Assembly (NCBI GenBank): GCA_009760855.2
Contig: WPIO01000011.1
Coordinates: forward strand, 415,501-479,500
Length of the DNA: 64,000 nt
Source of the DNA: Cristatella mucedo
Taxonomy: Eukaryota; Bryozoa; Phylactolaemata; Cristatellidae
Direction of reading: 5' to 3'
Within the stretch, counting starts at the first letter, position 1; each line of letters starts with the position of its first letter. Under the pieces are notes generated by a model that made no database searches, was not told the DNA's origin, and saw only the letters and a list, made by a program, of their open reading frames with translations. The position numbers were made by a program, and so were the translations under genes. This document shows positions 12,173 through 25,449 of the stretch, piece after piece.

Positions 12173-15100
12173 TATACATATAGATATAATATGTGTGTGT
12201 AAATATATAGATATATATGCTCATAGGACATCCTAAGCGTGTGGCTGAATTAAAAGGCTTTGCTGTTCTAATAGGTGATGCTATAGTGCAACCATCACCA
12301 GGTGCTCGAAATTTAGGTGTTGGGTTCGACGGCTGCCTTAATTTCAAAAGCTTCATTCAGAAGAATGCTTCTACAGCTAGCCATCTCATCCGATCCCTAT
12401 CCAAGATTAGGGGCTGTCTCCCACAGTGGCATGTACAAAATTTAACTAGCTCTTTAGTTCTGTCTCGGTTTGATTATTGTAATTCCCTTTTGGCTGGGCT
12501 GCAAAAGAAAGCTATTATGCCACTACAGCGGACTATGAATATGGCTGCAAGGCTAGTCTTCAAGTGCCAGCGGTCTGACCACGTGTCTCCTTTGCTGAAA
12601 GAGTTCGGATGGTTGCCGGTTGAGCAAAGGATACAGAGCAAAGTTCTTACACTGACCCAGAACGTTGGCCATGGCTTGGCTACTTCGTACCTAGCTGAAC
12701 TGCTGCATCAGTTTCACCCTGTTCGAGCCCTCAGGTCCTGTGTGGACGATAAATTAGCTGTCCCATTCCTCCACTTAAAGCCAGTTGGCGACAGAAGCTT
12801 TAGCTCTGCATGTCCTAGACTGTGGAACTTGCTTCAACAATTCTTACGCAACGACAACTGCTCTTTTGCTGCCGACTACGGCACGTCCTTTTCGGCGGTA
12901 CTGAGCTGCTACTTTTATGCTACTCACAACCTCAAATGCTCTCCTGACTCTTCTATGCTTCCCAATTTCTCTTTGCTGTGTGAGACAAAGTCTGTTGGCT
13001 ACCGAATGCGTACCGAAAGCTGCTTAGGCTGTGAGTGTGCTATACAAAATTCTCCTATGTAACACCCACATGATCTTAATGAATTTGTGGAGGTACAGAC
13101 TGAGATACATAACATAACATATAAGATTGCAAATTTTTTTTTACTTGATCTGAAATAGAAGGATTAAAATCTAATGCCAATAATGATACAAATAATAGCA
13201 ATACAATATCTTCAACACAGGTGTAAAAGGTCACTAACTATTTTTGAGAAATGTAAGCGTTTCTGAAAGGAGGGATTCAAGTTTTTTAGTAATACTCTAC
13301 ACAGTTTTAGCACTAGTATGTCATAAGTAAAATTAAAACTAGCTGATCAAATAGGCTCACTTGTATGGCAGAAGAAATGCCCTAATGATTAAATCCACCT
13401 CTTGTAGTAAGCAATATGGAATTACCTACTGTTGACCTTTAATCCAGGACCCGAATCCTTAATTTAAATCACCTTATACGTGGGCTAGCACATATGAATA
13501 ATTATCATTGACAGAGCAAAGTTTATGATGAATATGTACGTTTTTAGTTTCTCTGACACTTTGTTAAGTCAGATATATGCAGTATATTTAGCTTAGAGTG
13601 CATTCAAACCTTAGAAGTCATACGAGTTTCTTGCCTGATGTATAATGACTTGCAGAGAATTATAGGTAGAGCTAAGTAATTTGAGTCGGGAGAGCTGTTT
13701 GTACAATGCCCAGCTTGAACTAGCTGAGATATTTAGGCAGAAATAGGAGAATGAAAGAACCTACAAGTTGCTAAGGATAACCTTAAAGTTGAAAATTTCC
13801 TTGTGGTTAGCCATAGTTGGTCGGTGAGTGAGTGATGAAATAATCATTTAAACGTTACTAGTAGGCAAGCAAACTGCAGAATATTGCATTGCTGCATGCT
13901 ACTTATAGCACAGGCAAGAGGTTATGGGTCTAGTGAGCTACTTAAGTCACGATTGGAAGTGAAAATCTTGAGGATCAGCTTAACATTACAACGATATTTA
14001 ATTAATATGTATATATTGCTTTATTTATTCATTTACTTAGTAATATATAAATTAGCTTTACTGCATAACAATCACTCTCATTAGTATTTTGAATTTTGTA
14101 TTCTTATCTAAGTAAGCCCAGAGATTTCTCTATGTTGCCCTGCTAAAAGCAAGCACACTTGACCGTGGAGCTGATCTCTCTAGGTGATCTAGCTGAGCTT
14201 CAAGAGCTCATTAACAAAAACCAGTGCTATGAAACAATACACGAGTCTAATTACCCATACTTTATATGTTTATTAGTTCTCTACGTCCTGAAGGTAGGAA
14301 TGCACTCATTCTTGAAATGTCGGCTACGTGTCAAGCATTCACTGCCAAATAAGCGATACAAAAAGCATTCATTAGAATATCTGGGACCTAAGTGACCATT
14401 CATGATGCAGAGCTATCACTTAATATATAAGCTATTCTTCCATTACTATTTCATGCTCACAGTCCGAGTGTCGAATTAGATGATTACCACTCCAATCTCT
14501 ACATTATTAGTCCTGGCCTCGGTTCTTAGACACGTTCGGAATGGACTGTTTCCTCTACAAAATAGGAAATCGTAATTGAATAGCTTGATTTGGCTGTTCG
14601 TAAATCTTAAAAGGGTGGGAAGTGAGCCTAATCATGAGCTTACGACTGGGCTCAAAATTGTAGTGGTTGGAGTTGAAATCGAGGCAGAACAGACCAATCT
14701 TTCCCTTTTCCTCGAGACTGCCTAGGCTTCAGCCACTAGGCGAGCTGGTAATAACCGATCCCTCGTTTAAGGTTGTAATAATATTGGTTATGTCTAAATG
14801 TTTTCCTGTAAAAATCAATTCATATCGAAATACCTACAATTCCTAGAAATTCAACAATCTGTCATTGTTCATAGTTATGTCTCTGCTTCTATCAATCTGT
14901 GGATGCCAGCTGCCCTGCTTTTGAGCCTAGAAGCTTACTCTTTCATACTCAATGAAAATTCTTCAGTAGCAAATGCTTTACTGCATCATTTAATCATCTC
15001 GGTCAAAATATTTATATTATATAAAGACTGGTCATGTCATAAGCTCATTATCTGCATACCCATACCATGATAAAACTAACCGGTATGAAGGAAGCTTCAA

Positions 15101-18100
15101 GGAAAAGCAATTAAGTATCTCCAGGAGTTTTTTTTAGTATTTTAGCAAAATGTGATTTGTTAACTCTCTACGCTGTTAACTATTATCATTTTTTTCTAAC
15201 GTGACTGTGAGTAATACATTCTTTTCAGTTTACCTCTTACCTATCAATGTTTACTTAGTAGCATTCAAGACAGATATATGAAATAGAGTTACAGTTTGTT
15301 TTATTTTGCGACTCCATAAGAGTAGATAACTAGAGCAACTTAGGTTTCCCATGGACCTGGGATAAACCTTCATTTAAATTTGCAAAGACAGATACATAAC
15401 ACAATTTTACGGTTAGGTTTTGCTTTATAGTGCAATAGATGACCTAGGAAATTACTGCCAGCTATTATGAATTAACCTAATTTCTTGTAGGCTGACCCAA
15501 GCTTAGAATGACATACTTTGAAATGAGCATGGTCTTTCAGACAGCAAAATTTCATTTACTACGGTGTTTTTGTAGCGATAAAAAATAGATCGTTTATCGG
15601 AGTTGTATCTTCTTGCGCGGGATTAGTGCTGATACTTTTAATTGTCATCATAATTCTGGCCTGCCGAGGAAGAAAAGACGAAACTAGACGAAAAGGTGAG
15701 GGACTTCCTTGTAATTCAGCAGCTTTTAGTACTTTGCTCTTTCTAAAAAAGTTATTTAGACCTTATTTTTCTTGTAGAATTACTTAGCAAAAACAAAAAG
15801 AAGTCGGCAGATAAGTGGAAAGTTGCCCCTCAGCGAACAAAATTGATCCAAAGCAAGTATTTCAGACTTTTAGCATTTTTATAAGACATCATGTCTGGAT
15901 CTCGTGATCTAAAAAATGGCCAGGAATGTTGAAGGGTCATATAATAAAAGGCTTTGGTCATGTATAATTCTTTTCCGAAAGCAACCGAGCAACGTTGAGC
16001 CTCTTATATTACGTGTGCTGTGATTATTGCTCCGATGTTTTCCAAAAGTATTTTACATGATCAAAAATCCTAAATTCAGCTAATTCCACAGCACTCTAAT
16101 AACTATCCTGAACAAATTAATTCCATAATTTATCTCGACAATCCGCCCACAAGCTCATTTGGCAGTGGACAAAAAGTAATCCTGACTAGCACTAATCTTC
16201 CAGCTGTGCTTGCTCACGTTGACAGTGATATTGGCTTATAAAATAACTTCTTTATATGTCTTTGATGAAACGTTGCATACACACTGAGTTGCCCATTTTA
16301 GGCAAGCTTAGTAGCTGAGCATGTTTCATTATTGACGTAAATTGGTGCTCGTGGCCACCCTCTTCTTAGAAAGACTGTGTTATCAACGTGCACCAATGGA
16401 ATATGATAACCCTATCAGCTCCCGAAGCGGCCAACCGACTGCAGCCAGCCAATGTCTCATGGTGAAACTTAGTATTGAGGGTCTGAAAAAAAGTGCAAAG
16501 CAATTCATGTAATCGTCGGACATGCATCAGGAAGAGCTATGATTTAACTTGATAACGATACCCATTTGAAGGGGATTTTAAGCAAGATCCTTCATGAGAC
16601 TTTCAGAGTTTGCTTGAAATCACAGTGAATCTAGACTTTGATAGATGCAGTGAGTAAAATAGTCTCCAAGTCTGTTTCTAATTTAAAAATATGCCTTATG
16701 GTGTCAATCATTAAAAATTTTACAAATTTATAACTGAAACCTGACTTTCAGCAGTTAAAAATTACCGATCACTCAAGTCGCATCATACCATATTCTAATT
16801 TTTAGTTTGCAATTAATGTAGATTACTCGTCATTGGACTAACTATGTCAGTAGCAGGAATTAAGACTGCCGAGCTTATATATAAGGAAATACTGGAAATT
16901 AGTTGTTTGATATGATGTCATCATATGTCTGATAGTTCTTGTAAAACCCATTATTTGATTCAATCTATTTTTGTCTGGAAAAGAGAAAGACCAATAATAA
17001 ATTGGCTTTCCCGGAATGAAGCGAATCGGTAACAAATTTACTGTAAGCGAAAGACAAGAAATACTCGGATGAATCCTGATGTCAAATTTAAAAACTTTAC
17101 TACACTAGCAAATTCAAAAAACGTACACGCCTGGAGCTGAGGCAGCGGGATATTTAGTTCTTTTTTAAGTGCAGCCATTTAAATTCACCAAATTAAATAG
17201 TTGTGGATTATTTGCCGTTAGAGTTTGACAACTTAGTGCAATGTATCCAATACAAGTGAAGCTCAAGCAAATGTACAGCATTTTCTTAAGTTTTCGCGTG
17301 CGTCTCTCGATTGGGTAATGTTAGTCCCTAGTGCAGCAAATTACTAAAATGAGATTGAGTTTTCTGAGGGCTCTAGAACAAACGTATTATTATTATTAAA
17401 CGCATATTAATTTCAATGTAGTAAAACAAAACTATAATGAATCTCTGAAATCTACAGACATACCTAGTCAAATTTATGTAACTAACAATGTCAGTCTTAA
17501 TTTTAGTGGGATTATCAGGTATGAAGGGAAAGCGTAACAATGCTGCATCACTGAAAAAAGAAATGGATGCTCAACCTCCTGATGAATTCGATGCTACAGC
17601 CTCATCACTTTCAACCGCAGCAAGTTTCAAGCCGTCAGCACGAGGCAAGTTGGCTGGTAGTTCCCACCATCCTCTATTTATCTAGCACATCTCTTGCACG
17701 TCCATATTGGCTGTATGGTTGATATCTAAAAATGCAGTCTGCTATGGCATCTTAAAATTAATAACATTGTACAGTTTTCTTATCTCTAGTCCTCTATTCG
17801 TGTAATATTATTATTTAACTGGTCAGTTTCACGTGTCTAGTGTTAATATGTGAAATGATATCACTCGTCGGCACAAAGAACAATGCCTTGCAACCACCAA
17901 AAATCTGTGCAGTGCAATTAAAGATTTGAGATGATCCGAACAAAAAATACTGTCTTAGCAGGTTTTAACAATATTAAAATGCACAGTCAGGTCAATTTGG
18001 CATATGACTAGGCAGTACGACAAGAAGCTAGAACAAGGTCTACCTGATAAGGTGCCCCAAGAATCATATTAGAGCGACCTGCAAATAGTCTGCCTAACCT

Positions 18101-21100
18101 AGAAGTTGGTACACTGTTTGATAGCGAACTAGTGCAAGTCAGCGGGAAGTGATGCAATGCGATCGTTGCCACTTAATGCCAACAGTAACTAGTAACAATA
18201 ACTTAGTAACAAGAAAGCCTAGCAAAAGAATTTGCACCGGATGTAAGCATACCATTGCAAAGCTTAAACACCTTAAACTAGTGCACTACACAAGTCTAGA
18301 CAAGAAGAGAAAGTTCCACGCATCAGATGACCTGTTACATTCTTTTCTAAGCTAGCCCAGACGTTTACTATAATACATAACTGATCCCACAGAAGAAAGA
18401 CTTGGAAGAAGTAAAGCAACAGGTAATGGCAGTTGACGAGTATAATTAGGCTGCCAACATTGGAGCACTTCGGCAATGGAGTTGTTAGAAAATACCTGAT
18501 AACACTCATATGATAGATGAGCATTGAAAGGTAGAAAGTTGAATCCGAAAAAGGGTATAAATTGGTATAAAAAGGGTATAAACACATTGGGGAATGGCGC
18601 CACGGTAGGAGCCCCAAAGAGGACGCCCCTGTGGTGCCAGGTGGCTAGCCACCCATATAGACTGCAGGTAGCCGAGCACCTAGCTCCTTTGTGCCTCGGC
18701 CGATCGGTTGCAGGGTAGCAAGCATGCTTTTTGCTTGTAATTCCGGGATATGTCGTACTATTTATTACCTCCCATTTGAATTGTTTTCCGTTTCTTCGCT
18801 TTACTAATGAACTTGAGGTCATGGAACTTCTGGTCTGTGCGGACGCAGTCTCTTGGCTGTTGTAAGTTAGCAAAACTCTGCACTGCATTAGGTGGAGAAG
18901 GGCCGGCAGATGCAGTGGGGCGGGCCGAACAAACACAGAACCCTGGCTGGGCCATTGTTAATGTAGCCGAAGAAGCAAAAGAATCGGACTAAAGAAGCTA
19001 ACGCAGCATCCATCTATCATAGTATGTAGTGAGTTTACGTGATTCGTATTCGCTCGGTTATACGTTCTGACAGGGTGCATGCCGACCCAGTGCATGAAAA
19101 CTCTAGCCATGATACCCCTGTTGCAACTAAGCATGCCACCATTAACCCCTCAGTTTCGCCTCCTTCGTAGCAAATGTAAATTGCCTAAAAAGAGATCCGG
19201 TTCTGAGAGGGTGCTAAAAGCAATGTAATATTAATATTAATATTCTAAGTAAATTGAATAATTTCAGAGGGCTACAATACTGAATGACTCTGACGAAATA
19301 TATGACCCTTAATCAGATTTAAAAGACCCTTTGACAATTAATAGTACCCTAAGTCATAACGACCTTAAGAACCAGATCGAGTGGCAACCCTAGAGCTCCT
19401 AATGTACATATGGGCAATGTATCCTTAGCAAGAAGTGACGTGGCTGTATGCATGCACAGCTTCGTATTAGCTGGGTTAATCCGAATGCTGAGCAGTGCCT
19501 GATGAGCCAGTTCGCCCATCCAGCAAAAGCCAAGTGGTCTTTAAGCATAAAGCTGCAAGACTACACGCCCATCGTTGAAAGAGCATTTTTAGGTTCTTTG
19601 TCTCATTACTCTCAACTGATTAAAATTCGGAGTAATAAGAGTAATTACTACGGCTACACTTGCACATTAGCAAATTTATTTTAATTTTTCTAACCTCTTT
19701 CTTGCATCACTTCCTATTAATACTATATCAATCGCACCAATGGTTCAATGAACAAGTGACTTCAGTTACAGTTAATTAATTACTCAGAGACTAAATATCC
19801 AAAAACCCTACCTTAACGAATAATTATAGTTTATACTAAAATGTGCGAGCATCTGTTGTCATGATGCTAGCCCAGACAGCCGTCAAATTAAACGTATTAC
19901 ATAACCGAGGTCGTGAAATCAAGCCCGTGGCATGTATGCTGTACCTAAATAGATATTAGGTTCTGTTATGTCGCAATACAGATAAATAATAATTACTATT
20001 TTATGAACACCTAGTGTGCATTTTGAGAGCTTTCAGAGAGCGGCAGAAACTTAAAATATATTTCATTTCAAAATTAATAAAAATGTATGCAACTCACCAG
20101 ATAATGTTCAAGTGAAGTTCTCAAGATTGACCAACCTAGCCTGTAGGATTGATTAATGTAAGCTGTGCTTATTTAAGCTACAACCTGAACATTTAACGAT
20201 AGAATAGAAAAAATTTTCAAACCAGCCCACTTAGTCCAGCTATGTAAATACATACTACACCGAATTTGATCTACCAGCCCCGTAACACAATTAATTGTTA
20301 ATGATAAGATATTTCCATTTGCAGAAAGTGCATACTCAATTACTTTAAAAATACATTTATAATATTTATAATGAAAATTGCGTATCTCTGGGAACTTAGT
20401 CTCGTTTTTGGCAATCTTCATATGCTCTAAAGGAAGCATGGTCGCATGATTAGTGGTCGCTTGCTCAATGACAACACTTATGGTCTTAAGCACGAGACGG
20501 GTCAGCTGTAGAGTCCCTCAAGGGTCTGTCCTCCGTCCCTTACTGTTCTCCATTCACACTCAACCTCTGGGAGAACCAATAAAGGACCATGCAATAGGAT
20601 ATCACATTTATGCTAATAAAACTACGGCTGTAGTTGTCATTTAAACCGTCGTAATCGGCTGCAGTAACTGATAAACTAAATGCTTGAGTTGCCGACATAA
20701 AATCATTGATGTGAAAAAAATTGTTGCAACTAAACGATGTTATAAATAAACTACTGCTCATTAGACTAATTAAGCCTGCCTTTGGATCAAAAGGCTTAAC
20801 TATTTCAAGTAGGTGATGCTGTTGTGCAACCATCACCAACTGCTTGAAGTTTAGTTAGTATTTTCGGCAACTTCCGAAACTATGAAAGTTCCATCCAGAA
20901 GACTGCTTCTAAAGCTAGCCGCCACGTCCGATCCCTATCAAAGATCAGGAGCTGTCTTCAACAGTAGCTGGCCAAAGATTGAACTAGCTCCTAAGTTATG
21001 TCTCGGGTTGATTAATGTAATTTACTTTTGGCTGAGCTACCTAGAAAATCAGCTAAGCCAATGCAGCTAGCTATGAATAGGGCTAAAAGGCTAGTTTCGA

Positions 21101-24100
21101 AGTTCTGGAGGTTTGACCAAGTGTATTCTTAGCTAAAATAGCTAGGATGGCTGCCGATTGATCAACGGATATAGAGCAATGTTCTTATGCTGACCCACAA
21201 GGTCCGACACGGCTTGTCTCCTCCACACCTAGCCGAACTGCTGCCCTATTTCCAGCCTGCTTGAGCCCTCAAGTCTTTTATGGACAATAAATTAGCAGCT
21301 CAAATCTTGAGCTTAATGGCTGTTGGTGACTTAGACTTCAGCTCTGCAGGTCTAAGGCTGGTGAACTCACTTACAAAATCCTTAGGCGACGACAAAGACT
21401 CTCCTGCTTTCAACTACGGTTAAAATTGTTTAGCAGTCCTGAGCTGCTACTTCTATGCTACTCACTACCTCAACTGCTCTCCTTCCTCCGCGACGCGTCC
21501 AGTGTTCTCTTTATTTGCTGCAGATGAAGTCTGTAGGCTACCGAATGTGTACCGAAAGCCGCTTAGGCTATAAGTGGGCTATACAAACCTGCCCTGCCTA
21601 TCGCCTACATAATAATAATAATAATAATAATATTGCACTTGATAAAGCGCCCTCAGAGAACTTAATCTCTTTCTAGGCGCTTTACATTTGCTGCAAAGTG
21701 ATACGCAATAGAATAGTAAGTAAAATCATGCTTGAAAAACAAACAAAATGAATAACATGGTTAGGGGTTACATGCACTGGGTCAGCATGCAAATGTGGTT
21801 AGTGGCAGCATGAACAGTGTCAGCACGCATAAGCACATCGAGGACGAATCACAAGGACCCACTAAATGCTGTCCTAAATAGGTATGTTTTTAAGTTTCTT
21901 TTAAATGTGGTCAGGTCAGGGGATGTTCTGATGCAGGTCGGGAGGGAGTTCCAGGCTGTGGGAGCATACGAGCTATGGCTTTGTGGAGTTACAGACTGAG
22001 ATGCATTACATTAAATTGCATAAGTCGGATCAACAAGGTCAGCATGCAAACATGTGCAGTGGCAGTGTCCATGCTTCAAATATATACGCATGCAGAGGAC
22101 AAATCGCAAGGAACAACTACATGCTGAACACAAAAAGAAGCACGCTAAGCACGATTTTTCAGTTACTTTAGTCATGGTATTAGTAGCGAACGACGAGTTA
22201 GTCTCTTACCATTACTCCATCTCCTAGAGGTCAAATGAGGTAAATTTACAAAACTAATTTTGTTCAGAACATCAATCTTGGTTTGAGCAGACACTTTAAA
22301 CTCAAACTCCTGCATTATCCTTCAAGCTCCGTTCACGAATGCTGGTATGTCAGCTGTACTTTGAAAAGTCTGGCAAAAAGCATTAAATTAATTGCATTTC
22401 AACCGGCCCAATTTTAGCTTAATACTTTACGATGAAAACTATGCAATGATATTGTAGCGGCCAAAATTTCTACAGATAAATAATTATCTATAACTCCATA
22501 TGATGTCGACTAAGTTTTAAGCGGCTTGAGCTTAGATATCTTAAACATCTTTACGTTATCTGGTTTATGTTAGCTAGACGAGTCGATTTCTATTCATGTA
22601 AAAACACTTTGACGGTGACCCATGTCTTTACTTACATTTTGGCTGATTCCAATTTTTAAGAGCATTCACACACAAAAATGCCACCGCGACTTTTAATAAA
22701 AGAGCTTTCATACCTTAAAAATCTGAGACAGCATGATAAATTGCACTATAATTGATAACTTTATGGTTGTCGCCTAGATTGGTTAATGACAAGAATCGTT
22801 TCTGAGCATTAACCAAGATAAACGCAACAAAATTTGCCTTACAGCAGTAGAGTTATAATTGAGAGAGGGAGCTACACTAACACTAAAGTGAGACCGTGCA
22901 TATGAGTCAGAATGCCGACACTAATCATTCACACGTGAGAGCCCAGCTAGTTAGATTGCTGTCACTCAATTAGGCCCTAATGAGTTTTAAGAATTGGAAG
23001 ACTAACTATTTTTCTAACTTTCTTAAAGTGAATACCCGAAATCATACATCCTATGCAATAACTATTTTCAGTGGGTGCCTCGCGATTGAATTCAAAACTT
23101 ACCTCTGCATCAAGAGAGCCAAACCGTAAGGTTACCTCTCCACCCTATGAATTCTACACGTCTTCACAGCTTTCAGTCCCAAGAAATGAAGAACCACATG
23201 GCAGAGGCAAGTATGACCATTTTTACTTTGTGTCTTCATGCAGTAGATCACCTTTCCTGTGTGAACTTAAGTGTAAGTTAAGCAGGGGACTGCAAAGACC
23301 AAAACAATTACTAGATCTTGTGAGCAAACAGTTCAGAGCGATCCTGTGAGCTATATTGAATTGACAAAGTAATAAATTCAAATTTATTAGCACTACAGAT
23401 AGTTCAGAAAAGACCACCCGGAGTCTCTCTCCATTCATTCGCACAATCTCGAATCAATCAGTGAAACATGAACAGTGTGAAGAAAGCCACCATGTGACTG
23501 ATTTATATGTGAGAGTATTCCAGTGACTGTTGGACTGAAATTAGGGTGGAGAAGAGGAAATGAAAAAATGGTGGAAGACATCTGACCAAATTCCTAAACA
23601 GCAAAACGTCGGTACTGCAGCTTCCAAAATATTGCACCATGCGCGTTTAGTCATAATATAATTCATGTATATAGCAACCCAAGAGATCTTAATCTCTATT
23701 CAGGCGCTTCACATATGTTTCAGGGCTCGAGCCCACAACCTCAGCAAGACCTCGGTCGGGGCGAGCTCTTTAACAGCTGGACCAAACCAGCTCGGCATCT
23801 GCTTACATGCCAGTCATGGGATAGTTAGGAGGGGGTTTTCTTGGTGCAGCATTCAATGATCAGAGCTTACTCAAGCTTATTTGCTGATCCATACAGTGCC
23901 GATAGATTTAAGCTTCTGCTCTACTGTTAAGACGTGCGTGTTTCATAGCAGCCTATTACACATTTAATTTTAAAGTCAATGAGGCACGTTATAAAACGCT
24001 CAGTGCTAGCTCAAATAAATATCCTGCGAAAAAGTTTGACGAATTATTTTTTTGCAGGAATGAGAATGAGTTGGCCACGGAATATTATAATGGTACTTTT

Positions 24101-25256
24101 ATTATCGCCAAATAAGCATTAACATGCTAGCACTCGCATAGCATAGTGTCAATGAAACCAGGAGAGTGTGGAACCATTTCGCCGAGCTAGTTGGGCCCAA
24201 TTTTATTTGTAATGGCTACTCGCTGAGTGCTAGCGGTCGCTCTATACTCTGCCAAGGATGCTTGCTCGGACATGCTTGCCTTATTCGCACGCCAGCTCAC
24301 CGTCCATGTTACGAATAAAGCACAGAGCGTGCTTCACCACGGGAAGGCTATGCAAAGTGCCTAAATAGAGATTGTGTTCTCTGAAGGAGCTATACAAAAG
24401 TATTGTAATTATTGCCATTATTGTTATTATTGAGATGGTTGCCTCAACCAAGGTCTGGCCGAGGTCGTGGGCATGAGCCTCCAGGCACTGTGAAGCGCCT
24501 GAATAGAGATCAAGTTCTCTTAAGGTATTATGTGAATGAATTATATAAGGATATTGCCGGCAAACTACTAATTGAATAGTTGAAAATGAAAATGAAGTAT
24601 ATGCATGAAGAAAGAGCTACGCCAGTGGTAGTAGGATTTTTAATGTTGATGTCATCAAAATTGTTTACCTTTGCCAATGTGCAGACTACCTAGTACCTGT
24701 TGGTTGTACTAGAAATGTTGTTCGATATATAGTTATTAGAATGAGTGCCTTGTATCGCCTTCAAAGTGAACTTGTATTTTTAAGGCACTCTATGTGCTGT
24801 GGAAGGTCCCACGAATAGCAATTGGTACTCGCATGCTTGAGGATCTAAAACAACGCTTACTGATTTATGGGGGAAGTTCAACTGTTCAGTGCAGGGATGT
24901 ATATCAAAGACATACCACTTCAAGTAACACAAGCGTTGGCTGAGAGAAGTAGAAAGGCTTAGTCTACACTTAGTTCGAAGAAAATTACGTTAGAAGTGTT
25001 TACCTAAAGATTTAGCCATTTCATTGAATTATGTCTATTTAGAGTAACATGGTTTTTTATGTTGATGCGATGGTGTTTTATGGCATTCTGACGTCTGCTT
25101 ACATACCAGCCTTATATATATATATATCTGACAGAGGTCGTGGGTTCAAACTCCGAGGTATATGTGAAGCACCTGAATAGAGATGAAGAGATTAAGTTCA
25201 CTCGGCGCTATAAAAATGAATTATCTCTCTATATATATACATATACACATACACAA

Positions 25257-25346
<90 letters not shown>

Positions 25347-25358
25347 TTACACACACAC

Positions 25359-25449
<91 letters not shown>

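Larger units (their letters stand above)
10154..15575. other. Receptor intron, 5.4 kb
   Basis: Contains SINE-2, a compound microsatellite and LINE B (12215-13110). The rest is anonymous AT-rich DNA without supported exons. Confidence 0.55.
15853..23071. other. Receptor introns around exon 17519-17644
   Basis: Apart from the exon, these hold LINE A remnants, the LINE B/A nest and the CxxC ORF. The stretches 15.9-17.3, 17.7-19.0, 19.3-20.4 and 22.0-23.0 kb show nothing identifiable. A somewhat GC-richer patch with short overlapping frames lies at 18.55-18.97 kb. Confidence 0.5.

Noticed and set aside
12037-12356. Minus-strand frames with Tyr-Ile and Leu-Ser runs
   Set aside because: Translation of the TA/GA microsatellite and the antisense of LINE B.
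12217-13062. 281-codon ORF as a host gene
   Set aside because: The same protein sequence recurs at 20.9, 34.2 and 38.2 kb and carries LINE motifs; it is the C-terminal part of a retrotransposon ORF2.
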